From CAZVPF01 sp964628195 (GTDB lineage: Bacteria; Planctomycetota; Phycisphaerae; Sedimentisphaerales; Anaerohalosphaeraceae), in the NCBI GenBank assembly GCA_964628195.1, contig CAZVPF010000039.1, positions 1-28,113 on the forward strand: a stretch of DNA of 28,113 bases, written 5' to 3'. The notes under the pieces are model-generated. The model saw only the letters and a list, made by a program, of their open reading frames with translations. It was not told the DNA's origin and did not search any database. The translations under genes and the position numbers were made by a program. Positions 1 through 6,738 of the stretch are shown in pieces. Numbering within the stretch: the stretch's first letter is position 1; each line of letters starts with the position of its first letter.

Positions 1-64
1 GCGACCTCAACCTTGCACGGATCGGCGCGGATCGGGCGAAAAGGGGGCAGGGCAGAAGCGGTAA
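1..64 (+). other. GC-rich left edge, possible 3' end of an upstream gene
   Basis: The first 60 or so bases are clearly richer in G and C than the AT-rich sequence that follows. Open frames run in from the left edge; one ends in TAA at about 61-63 and another in TGA at about 78. Either could be the last codons of an upstream gene, but too few residues are visible to choose a frame or name a product. Confidence 0.2.
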
Positions 65-128
65 GTTTAGTTTTTGAAATGAGATAGAATTTTTGGAATT
101 TTTTGGTTTAGCAGGATAGTGTGAGCGT

Positions 129-166
129 AATTCGGCTGATTTTCCGTTTCCGGAAACAGCCGAATT
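129..166. other. Long hairpin (16-bp interrupted stem)
   Basis: AATTCGGCTG at 129-138 pairs perfectly with CAGCCGAATT at 157-166. Inside it TTTCCG (141-146) pairs with CGGAAA (151-156), leaving a 2-nt bulge (139-140) and a TTTC loop. This gives a 16-bp stem. No T-tract follows on either strand, so it is not a canonical intrinsic terminator. It could end transcription of a gene left of the window, protect an RNA end, or be a dispersed repeat unit. Confidence 0.6.
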
Positions 167-203
167 AGAGAGTTGAAAGGAGAAAGTAGAGAGGAGAGAT
201 TGA

Positions 204-300
204 ATCAGAAAACAGAACACAGAAAACAGAACACAGAAAACAGAAAACAGAACACAGAAGACAGGAATCAGAACACAGAAGACAGGAATCAGAACACAGG
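204..300. repeat. Heptanucleotide tandem repeat, about 13.9 units
   Basis: Units of 7 bp follow one another without a gap: ATCAGAA, AACAGAA, CACAGAA, AACAGAA, CACAGAA, AACAGAA, AACAGAA, CACAGAA, GACAGGA, ATCAGAA, CACAGAA, GACAGGA, ATCAGAA, then a partial CACAGG. The second half forms two exact 21-bp copies (251-271 and 272-292). All period changes are multiples of 7. The repeat is purine-rich on the plus strand. It lies inside a 76-codon open frame whose product is only Lys/Gln/Asn/Thr repeats, which I do not accept as a gene. Confidence 0.85.
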
Positions 301-613
301 CAATAGAGGGTGTGTGGTTGGTGTTGAAACATGGGTGCGTTTTTGTAGTTCGGGGGTGTATATCTTCAGCAAAAATAATACATTACGAGCAAACGTCGAT
401 TGAAGACGTTGCACATCTGTAAAATAGCAGATACATGCTGTCCATTATTAGCCGCAACGCTTATATAACGGCATGACTTTCATAAATCCTTATCCACAAA
501 AAGAAGAAATGTCTGAGAAATGCATTATAAAAATACCATTTTTTTGGATTTTTTAATTTTTTTCCTCAAAATCCTAACTTACTACCTCAAATAGATTTAG
601 AAGAACTCTATTA
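301..613. other. AT-rich non-coding stretch
   Basis: I see no credible gene here. The only structure is a small hairpin, AACGTC at 392-397 pairing with GACGTT at 405-410 around a 7-nt loop. The stretch from about 535 to 600 is strongly AT-rich (runs of T and A) and may act as upstream curved DNA for the LacI-gene promoter, but nothing proves this. Confidence 0.4.
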
Positions 614-656
614 TTGCACAAGCACTTGCACAAGTGTGCACAAGTGATTGTGCAAG
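614..656. promoter_or_regulatory. Cluster of repeated operator-like half-sites
   Basis: TTGCACAAG occurs at 614-622 and again at 626-634; its last eight bases, TGCACAAG, recur at 637-644; the inverted form TTGTGCAAG sits at 648-656. CACTTG (623-628) and CAAGTG (631-636) form an imperfect palindrome, and the 10-bp TGCACAAGTG is tandemly repeated (627-636 and 637-646). The cluster ends 10 bp upstream of the -35 box of the regulator promoter. Its half-site CAAGTG also occurs in the palindrome at 701-720. Likely binding sites for the LacI-family protein encoded next to it, or for a second regulator. Confidence 0.6.
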
Positions 657-665
657 AAAATCCAC

Positions 666-694
666 TTGACATCCACTTTATGTTTGATTATTAT
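666..694 (+). promoter_or_regulatory. Sigma70-type promoter of the LacI-family gene
   Basis: TTGACA at 666-671, a 17-bp spacer and TATTAT at 689-694. The expected transcription start falls near 701, on the palindrome at 701-720 and 56 bases upstream of the chosen ATG at 757. Confidence 0.7.
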
Positions 695-700
695 GTTTTT

Positions 701-720
701 ATGCTCAAGTGGTTGAGCAT
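701..720. promoter_or_regulatory. Palindromic operator over the transcription start
   Basis: ATGCTCAA (701-708), GTGG, TTGAGCAT (713-720): a perfect 8+8 inverted repeat with a 4-bp centre. It lies directly downstream of the -10 box, where a bound repressor would block initiation. LacI-family proteins typically bind 16-20 bp palindromes like this and often control their own genes, so autoregulation is the simplest reading. Confidence 0.6.
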
Positions 721-756
721 GCTATTATTAGCTGTTATAAGCGAAAGAGATGCTTT

Positions 757-1794
757 ATGGCAATAACACTCAAAACTATAGCTAAAAAGGCGGGAGTTGA
801 TGTTTCAGTTGTTTCACGGGTACTTAATAACAAAGCCAAAGAGTATCGTATAAGCAGTAAACGCACAGAGCAGATTCTTAGAATATCCAAAGAACTTGGG
901 TATATGCCTAATTCACATGCTCAGTCGATAAGCAGCGGGAAGTTCAATTGTGTAGCATTGGTCAGCAGCACCCACCGTGAGAGAAGTTATTTGCCCAGCC
1001 GACTTACCGATGCTATCAGTCAGCATCTCGAAGAGCATGACAAACATTTACTGCTGGCCAAAATACCCGATAGAACCAATAACGAGTTGTCTTCTGTGCC
1101 TCTTGTTTTCCGGACATTGTCTTCAGACGGACTTTTGATTAACTATACACATCATATGCCGGAAGAGCTTATTTGTACAGTTAACAATATCGGAATTTGT
1201 GTAGTTTGGCTGAACACTAAACTGCCTTTTGACAGTGTTTACGCCGACAGTTACAAAGCAGCTCAGATTGCGACTGAAAAACTTCTGGAGCTTGGGCATA
1301 AGAAAATAGGCTACGTGGACATTTATCACTCTGCAGATACATCGGATGCACATTTTAGTGCGTTTGACAGGTATGAAGGTTATTTGGCGGCAATGCATTC
1401 AGCTGGACTGGAGCCAGTCCGTTACAGCCCGGAAAAGCCAATCTATCCCGGGGAGCAGTCTGTAAAGTATTTTTATGATCTCCTGTGCAGTCCAGAGAGA
1501 CCGACAGCGATGCTCACATACTGGTCGCATTGCATGAGCGGGGTTTATAAAGCAGCAAACATGCTTAACATGAATATACCTGAAGATTTGTCGCTTATCA
1601 CTTTTGCGGCGGAATCTTCAATTGAGCTTGGCTTGAACACAAGTGCCATGATAGAGCCGGAATATGAAATCGGATGTGCAGCAGTTGATTTGTATATCAC
1701 AAAAGAGGAAAGTGGTAAAAAACAGCCGGCCAAAATTCTTGAATATCAGTTTAACGACATGGGTACATGTACGAGCCCAAAAGGGGGGCGGTAA
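757..1794 (+). CDS. LacI-family transcriptional regulator
   Basis: 345 residues from the ATG at 757, preceded by a purine-rich GAAAGAGA at about 743-750. An upstream in-frame ATG at 709 lies inside the operator and would add 16 residues of no family character, so I reject it. Residues 3-49 form the LacI helix-turn-helix and hinge (TIAKKAGVDVSVVSRVLNN, then KELGYMPN). The rest matches the periplasmic-binding-protein-like effector domain, with the family-type stretches ATEKLLELGHKKIGYVD and the ending region PEDLSLITFAAE. The ligand cannot be read from sequence, but the gene stands at the head of a same-strand glycan operon, so a sugar from that glycan is the likely effector. The C-terminus is slightly unusual in ending KGGR. 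Confidence 0.9.
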   Translation: MAITLKTIAKKAGVDVSVVSRVLNNKAKEYRISSKRTEQILRISKELGYMPNSHAQSISSGKFNCVALVSSTHRERSYLPSRLTDAISQHLEEHDKHLLLAKIPDRTNNELSSVPLVFRTLSSDGLLINYTHHMPEELICTVNNIGICVVWLNTKLPFDSVYADSYKAAQIATEKLLELGHKKIGYVDIYHSADTSDAHFSAFDRYEGYLAAMHSAGLEPVRYSPEKPIYPGEQSVKYFYDLLCSPERPTAMLTYWSHCMSGVYKAANMLNMNIPEDLSLITFAAESSIELGLNTSAMIEPEYEIGCAAVDLYITKEESGKKQPAKILEYQFNDMGTCTSPKGGR

Positions 1795-1811
1795 TTATGC
1801 AGCGTATTGAT

Positions 1812-1826
1812 AATCCAAGTTGGATT
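1812..1826. promoter_or_regulatory. 15-bp inverted repeat between regulator and operon
   Basis: AATCCAA, G, TTGGATT is a perfect inverted repeat 17 bp after the LacI stop codon. GTTTTTTGG follows, so it could be a weak GC-poor terminator of the regulator gene. It also resembles a single-base-centred operator for the downstream operon. Its sequence differs from the half-sites at 614-720. I could not find a convincing promoter between here and 1888. Confidence 0.4.
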
Positions 1827-1887
1827 GTTTTTTGGTAAGTGAAGATTTATTTAATGTTTTTTTAACCTTTTGATTGGAGGCAGTAAA

Positions 1888-2682
1888 ATGAAAAGGAAAG
1901 TTGTAGTAATCAGTATCGCAGTTTTGATCGCAGTTGGTTCTGCAGGAGCAATGAGTATTACTGAGACACAGTTTGATGTTGTCGCAGGGCAATTTACAGA
2001 AGCAAACGCTTCTGTAACCGACCAGGATACGCTGCAGCAGACTCACCCCGACCATTTGCTTGTTGAAAGCATGGTCTGGAGCGGCGGTTGGGTTCCGACC
2101 GACGGCCCGGGATGGGGCGGCTGGACCGTTCAGAATGCAATGAAGGATGCAGGTTCAGATTGGTGGGCCTACAATGGTTTTTCAACTATTGGTGTAGATG
2201 GAATTGGAGACGGATACTTAGATTACAGGTGGAAAGATGATTACCAATACCATCCTGCATTTGATGGATGGGACCTCGACAGCATTTCGATTTTGGTAGG
2301 CATTGCTGATGGTGCTATTGACAGAGTCAATTACAAGTTCAGAATTGAAGTGCTTTCACATGACTGGTTAAGCTGGACAACTTTGGATATGGATCAAGGC
2401 ACACCGGGGCAGCAGGATTGGCTTATTGGTGGTTCAGACACCATTGGTGTTGGAACTAAGATCGAGATAAACGATATCGGAATCCAGGATATCCGTGGTT
2501 TCAGAATAACTGCTAATGCCGGCTGGACAGCAGCATATAACAATGACGGCACTGCGAATCCAAACCAGATTTGGGCTGCTACACAGATAGCTGAAATCGA
2601 TGTTAATCTTGTTCCGGAGCCAGCGACAATAGGAATTCTGGGGCTTGGCGGTTTACTGCTGAGGAAACGCAAAAACAGATAA
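1888..2682 (+). CDS. Secreted PEP-CTERM protein with an unassigned beta-rich domain
   Basis: 264 residues from the ATG at 1888, which has a GGAGG 7 bp upstream; the upstream in-frame start at 1870 would overlap that site. Residues 1-21 are a signal peptide ending in GSAGA. Residues about 22-238 form a domain that repeats almost block for block in the N-terminal third of the next gene (shared THPDHLL, MVW, PTDGP, GSDWWAYNGF, DYRWKDDY, GTKI). The C-terminus is VPEPATIGILGLGG, a short hydrophobic segment and RKRKNR, the classic PEP-CTERM signal for exosortase-dependent sorting. Many Trp and Tyr residues fit a carbohydrate-binding surface role, but I recognise no named family. Probably the first gene of the operon. 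Confidence 0.8.
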   Translation: MKRKVVVISIAVLIAVGSAGAMSITETQFDVVAGQFTEANASVTDQDTLQQTHPDHLLVESMVWSGGWVPTDGPGWGGWTVQNAMKDAGSDWWAYNGFSTIGVDGIGDGYLDYRWKDDYQYHPAFDGWDLDSISILVGIADGAIDRVNYKFRIEVLSHDWLSWTTLDMDQGTPGQQDWLIGGSDTIGVGTKIEINDIGIQDIRGFRITANAGWTAAYNNDGTANPNQIWAATQIAEIDVNLVPEPATIGILGLGGLLLRKRKNR

Positions 2683-2699
2683 ACGGTGAAGTAAAATCA

Positions 2700-2732
2700 G
2701 GCTGCTGCTGGTTAATCTTTCCGGCAGCAGCC
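2700..2732. other. Strong intergenic hairpin
   Basis: GGCTGCTGCTGG at 2700-2711 pairs with CCGGCAGCAGCC at 2721-2732 (one T.G pair, 12 bp in all) around a 9-nt loop. It lies 18 bp after the PEP-CTERM stop and about 45 bp before the next start. There is no immediate T-tract. It may trim or stabilise the mRNA so that the small first gene is expressed more than the downstream ones, or act as a partial terminator. Confidence 0.6.
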
Positions 2733-2778
2733 GTCGTAAAATGCCAACTGAATAGTGTCTTTTTAAGGGTGTTTTGAG

Positions 2779-4932
2779 ATGTTGATAACAAAGCTGAAAT
2801 TCAGATCGAAATTATTATATTCATTGTTATTTATTTTATTGGTTAGCCAGTCCTGGGCTTTGACTGTTACAGAAACTGAATTTGACATTGTTGCAGGTGA
2901 ATTTACAGAGGAAAATGCTTCTGTAACTGACCAGGACACTCTTCAAAAGACACATCCGGACCACTTGCTGATAGAAAGTATGGTCTGGGATCAATATGGG
3001 GTGGTGGCCGGCTGGACTGGGCCGGGGTGGTATCCTACAGACGGCCCGATGTGGGGTGGTGTGACAACCCAGGATGCATGCAAAGATGCCGGGTCTGACT
3101 GGTGGGCTTATAATGGCTTTACGACGATCGGAGTCGAGGGCATTGGTGCAGGCTACATTGATTACAGGTGGAAAGATGATTATGAATTTCATATGGCTTA
3201 TGACGGCTGGGATCTGAAAAATATATCTATTCTCGTTGGAATTGATGACCCGGAACTTGAAAGGGTCAACTATAAGATAAGAATTCAAGTCATGAATAAT
3301 GACTGGACTTGGTGGGATAACGGTTATGCGGTTGGTCAACCGGGAGCTCTTGACCTCGACCCGGACACCGCAGGCCTTCAGGAATGGCTGGAGGGTGGTT
3401 CTAATACTACAGGCATTGGGACAAAAATTGTTATTGATGACATAAATATTCAAAACATTCGGGGTTTCAGGCTTACAGTTGAACAGGGTTGGCAGGCGGC
3501 ATTTGAAAATGATGGTTCTCCTAATGGAGGGCAATTCTGGGGTTCTCCGATGATCGCAGAAGTTGACGTCAACCTGACGACTATTGACCCGAATGCGACT
3601 AATGATTTTACCGGCGGTGTTAACAGGGCAACGCTTGAAAATCTTCTGGCAAGGTCGATCACGCTTTCCGGTATGGCGGTGGGCGAAGGCGTTGCTGGTC
3701 ATTATTTTAAGGACAACTTGAGAATGGTTAAGAATATCCAGCCGAATTATATCGCCAGGGCGGCATTTTCGTGGGATGTATACCCGTCGGAAAGTGACCC
3801 TGATATGGCCGATGACGAAGCTTTCTTTGATGCAGCGGGGTATTATGCTAACCTGATTCATACTGAAATGCCAGATGTTATTCTTGAGGGCTGTATTTTT
3901 GAGACTGCTTATTCAGCTTATGACCCGGATACGCAGGACCGGATAGATATGGGCTTTAATGGCGCCGGTGTGGAGCAAATTCCTGTTCCGAGCTGGGTGC
4001 TTTCGGAATTTGGTGAAGATCCCTGTTCTCCGAGAAATTTCAGTTATACTGACATGATCTATGCCGACGGAAGATATGAAAACCATTGGCTGCCTGGTAC
4101 TGATGTGCCGGATATCAGCAGGCAGGAAGCTCAGATGTGGTTCTATTACAGGGCGTGCAGGTTTATCGATGCTGGTTATGAAGGATTGCACCTGGGCCAG
4201 ATAGAGATGATGAGCGAAAACGATTCTGACCACACAGCATTGCAGAGCCTGTTAACGCGGATTCGTGACTATGCAGCTGCAAATGCGAGAAGGCACTGGG
4301 TTTTCATCAATGCTCATACCCACGGTATGGCTGTGAACGGCAATCTGCTTTTTGATTTTCATATGTTCCCGTTGAGGCCTAAAGAAGTAGTAGGCTCTCC
4401 TTATGACGCGGTTCTCGAAATGGGGCACCTTGATTCTATTTATGGCAACAGTCTTGGCGGAACCAGCCCGAGCGGCTGGACGTGTGATTCCCTCCCTTAT
4501 GCGGTAGAAGTTGATAATTCCGTGGGAGAGTATGACCCGGCTCATAATCCTGACGTGAATCATTTCACGGTCTGGGGTTGGGATGAATCTTCCTGGTTTT
4601 CACATCAGGACGAGGATTTCCGAAACGAATGGACATGGTACGCTTACAAATGGGTAAGAGACAACGATCAAAATGGATGGTTTATGGTGCTTGGAGCCCG
4701 TCCATCCGCGGATCCTGTTCCTGTTGGATTAGGACAACTGGGAGTCCTGACCTGGTACTATCGTGCGAATACCTTCAATGGTGATTGCCTGGTAGGTTTT
4801 AACCAGGAAGAGACAATTAAGGATATCTGGAATTCCGGTTGCGGCGGTTACAGTCCGGCAAAACTGGACGATGACTGCGACGTTGACATGTTTGACTTTG
4901 CGATTTTTGCAAAGAAATGGCTGTTAGATTAA
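2779..4932 (+). CDS. Secreted two-domain putative glycoside-active protein with dockerin-like tail
   Basis: 717 residues. Residues 1-27 are a signal peptide (hydrophobic core, SWA end). Residues about 28-266 match the domain of the PEP-CTERM protein upstream. Residues about 278-685 form a domain shared with the two proteins at 10891 and 12488. Its conserved blocks include RFIDAGYEGLHLGQIE (about 461-476), NARRHWVF, LLFDFHMFPLRPKE (523-536), VLEMGHLDSIY (545-555), PSGWTC, VEVDN, WGWDESSWF (599-607) and GFNQEETIKDIW. The many conserved His, Glu and Asp residues and the alternating strand/helix pattern suggest a TIM-barrel glycoside hydrolase, but I cannot assign a family. Residues 697-717 (DDDCDVDMFDFAIFAKKWLL) form one dockerin-like calcium loop and helix ending in a planctomycete-type tail, presumably for surface attachment or protein-protein docking. 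Confidence 0.75.
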   Translation: MLITKLKFRSKLLYSLLFILLVSQSWALTVTETEFDIVAGEFTEENASVTDQDTLQKTHPDHLLIESMVWDQYGVVAGWTGPGWYPTDGPMWGGVTTQDACKDAGSDWWAYNGFTTIGVEGIGAGYIDYRWKDDYEFHMAYDGWDLKNISILVGIDDPELERVNYKIRIQVMNNDWTWWDNGYAVGQPGALDLDPDTAGLQEWLEGGSNTTGIGTKIVIDDINIQNIRGFRLTVEQGWQAAFENDGSPNGGQFWGSPMIAEVDVNLTTIDPNATNDFTGGVNRATLENLLARSITLSGMAVGEGVAGHYFKDNLRMVKNIQPNYIARAAFSWDVYPSESDPDMADDEAFFDAAGYYANLIHTEMPDVILEGCIFETAYSAYDPDTQDRIDMGFNGAGVEQIPVPSWVLSEFGEDPCSPRNFSYTDMIYADGRYENHWLPGTDVPDISRQEAQMWFYYRACRFIDAGYEGLHLGQIEMMSENDSDHTALQSLLTRIRDYAAANARRHWVFINAHTHGMAVNGNLLFDFHMFPLRPKEVVGSPYDAVLEMGHLDSIYGNSLGGTSPSGWTCDSLPYAVEVDNSVGEYDPAHNPDVNHFTVWGWDESSWFSHQDEDFRNEWTWYAYKWVRDNDQNGWFMVLGARPSADPVPVGLGQLGVLTWYYRANTFNGDCLVGFNQEETIKDIWNSGCGGYSPAKLDDDCDVDMFDFAIFAKKWLLD

Positions 4933-4978
4933 GTCGAAATAACCAGTAAGATTTATTTATAATTTGTGAGGTATTAAA

Positions 4979-5719
4979 ATGAAGTATCATAATAAGCTTT
5001 TCTGCGTTTTATTGGCATTTATGTTAACAGGGTCTTTCTGTACGGCTGCAAACCTAACGATAACTCATTATACCGATCCGGCAACTCAGGATTTTCAAGG
5101 TGATGATTCTTTGCAGGCAGGTCTTGCAGCCAACAAGGGCATAGTAGCTGAGAGTTTTCAAACTTCTCCCCCAGGAGAGCCGCCGGTTCTGTTCGGTAAT
5201 ACTACCGCTGACGCGGTCGGTTTTGGGGACTTTGGTCTGACTTTCGCAACTAACGATTGGTGGCCAACCGGTATTGTATACAGCCATAATATTAACAGCC
5301 GTTGGTGGAACGATAATGTCTTGAAGGATATCACCATCTATGTTTTACCAACCAATGACGAAAGAAGATATTACAACTTTCAGGTACAATACACATTGAA
5401 TGACGGGACAGGGGTATATTATGACGCCGTCAATACCGGAACTACATCATATACTGTAATCGCCGACGATACCGTCCCGCTTGGAACAGGAACGAAGATA
5501 GCGATTACTGATATCAACGCTGCCAACGTGAGCCAGGTATGGATTTGGACAACCCCGGCAAATGCCGAAATCGGCCCCAATAAATATTCGACTACCATTG
5601 CGGAAATAGATGTGAACTTTGGTAGTTGTGCATCCTATCCTGAAGAGGACATTAATGCGGATTGTTCGATTGATATGTTTGATCTAAGGCAAATTGCGTT
5701 TGACTGGCTGTTGGATTAG
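4979..5719 (+). CDS. Secreted protein with dockerin-like C-terminus
   Basis: 246 residues; GAGG at 4968-4971 precedes the ATG. Residues 1-23 form a signal peptide ending in CTAA. The middle is a beta-rich domain that looks like a distant relative of the domain in the two preceding genes: it shares the NDWW/Trp-rich core and the closing pattern GTGTKIAITDINAANV ... TTIAEIDVNF, comparable with GIGTKIVIDDINIQNI ... MIAEVDVNL in the previous protein. The tail, DINADCSIDMFDLRQIAFDW plus LLD, is the same single-repeat dockerin-like unit as in the gene before. The context suggests a surface or binding partner of the neighbouring enzymes. No catalytic signature is visible. Confidence 0.7.
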   Translation: MKYHNKLFCVLLAFMLTGSFCTAANLTITHYTDPATQDFQGDDSLQAGLAANKGIVAESFQTSPPGEPPVLFGNTTADAVGFGDFGLTFATNDWWPTGIVYSHNINSRWWNDNVLKDITIYVLPTNDERRYYNFQVQYTLNDGTGVYYDAVNTGTTSYTVIADDTVPLGTGTKIAITDINAANVSQVWIWTTPANAEIGPNKYSTTIAEIDVNFGSCASYPEEDINADCSIDMFDLRQIAFDWLLD

Positions 5720-5783
5720 CGGATAATTCATTGTATCGAGAGAGCTTGCATTTATTAATATTTTCGGGAAAAAGAACGGTTAT

Positions 5784-5811
5784 TTGACTTCTAAAAGCCA
5801 AATTTTATATT
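5784..5811 (+). promoter_or_regulatory. Possible promoter before the pseudopilin gene
   Basis: TTGACT at 5784-5789, a 16-bp spacer and TATATT at 5806-5811, 35 bp upstream of the start codon at 5847. It would allow the pseudopilin and the downstream metabolic genes to be transcribed separately from the surface-protein genes. Not supported by anything beyond the boxes. Confidence 0.4.
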
Positions 5812-5846
5812 GAGTTTTTTTATTTCCGGTTTGAAATGGAGTTAAT

Positions 5847-6689
5847 ATGGATTCGGTTAATGACAAAAAGACAGAAAGGCAAAAAGGCTTTACGCTGATA
5901 GAGCTGCTTGTGGTTATTTCAATAATCGCTCTGCTTTTGTCGATATTGATGCCGTCCCTGCAAAAGGCCAAGGAAATGGCAAGAAAAACAATATGCGGAA
6001 GCAATGTGCGTCAGATCGCGATAGGTTTACACTCCTACGCAACGGCTAACAACGGGCGATTACCGCTGGTAAGGTACTGGTCTCAGGCGACTCAGGATAT
6101 TGGACCGGATAATGTAACACCTGAAGGTGAGCCTCAGGCAAATATACAAATGAGTGTATTGTATACTCAAAACTATCTTCCTTCGATTGATTTGTATTAC
6201 TCTCCCTGCGACAAATCTCGAAAACCAGATACGATGGGGTTCTTCGAACACAGTTTCAGGGAAGATACCATGGTAGATAATCAACTGGCTTGGGACCTTA
6301 TAGAACAAGGAAAAACCCATAGCAGCGATTTGACCTTGACATATTCATATCAACAGCTTTTGTTTGTCGCCAGGAAGAACGAAGACTGGGAAATACGCGA
6401 AGAATGCTTAAGATTATATAAATATAAGACGCTTGTTGCCGACAGGTTCTGCGGTGACCATATGTGGAGTTTTCACGGAGGTGATGAAAAACTGAGTTTA
6501 AATGAAAACAGTGGGCCGGTTGCAGAAAACGGCGAAGGCTGGCACATAGGATTTACGGACGGCTCTGTTTCCTGGCACGACAATGACATGGATATATTCG
6601 ACTACATGGAAGATTTAAGAAACAGTTACGGTGGTTTCCACTGGCACTGGGGGGGCGACTGGTTTAAGTACTGGGCAAGCCATAATTGA
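5847..6689 (+). CDS. Type II secretion-type pseudopilin (prepilin N-terminal methylation domain)
   Basis: 280 residues, GGAG upstream at 5838-5841. A short basic leader ends in KG, followed by FTLIELLVVISIIALLLSIL: the prepilin-peptidase site is after Gly14, with the conserved Glu at +5 of the mature protein and one N-terminal hydrophobic helix. The next part (MPSLQKAKEMARKTICGSNVRQIAIGLHSYATANNGRLP) has the layout typical of the large planctomycete/lentisphaeral family of such proteins, and the C-terminal region keeps the HIGFTDGSV motif of that family. These genomes carry many copies, often beside carbohydrate or sulfatase genes. The role is unproven; secretion or surface display of the neighbouring enzymes is plausible. 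Confidence 0.85.
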   Translation: MDSVNDKKTERQKGFTLIELLVVISIIALLLSILMPSLQKAKEMARKTICGSNVRQIAIGLHSYATANNGRLPLVRYWSQATQDIGPDNVTPEGEPQANIQMSVLYTQNYLPSIDLYYSPCDKSRKPDTMGFFEHSFREDTMVDNQLAWDLIEQGKTHSSDLTLTYSYQQLLFVARKNEDWEIREECLRLYKYKTLVADRFCGDHMWSFHGGDEKLSLNENSGPVAENGEGWHIGFTDGSVSWHDNDMDIFDYMEDLRNSYGGFHWHWGGDWFKYWASHN

Positions 6690-6738
6690 GATGACTTTTT
6701 TAAAAATACTTTAATATGAATTTCAAGGAGTTTTATAG

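Noticed and set aside
204..300. CRISPR array
   Set aside because: Units are only 7 bp and contiguous, with no unique spacers of constant length and no cas genes nearby.
173..403. 76-codon plus-strand open frame over the heptanucleotide repeat
   Set aside because: Its product is a by-product of the repeat (Lys/Gln/Asn/Thr/Glu), without a ribosome site or homology signs, and the second half is unrelated low-quality sequence.
709..756. Upstream ATG of the LacI-family gene
   Set aside because: It falls inside the palindrome at the predicted transcription start and encodes residues ahead of the normal start of the helix-turn-helix.
2836..3861. Long minus-strand open frame (341 codons) opposite the two-domain protein
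   Set aside because: The plus-strand frame has a signal peptide, domain homology to two neighbours and a dockerin-like tail; the antisense frame is a shadow with no recognisable motif.
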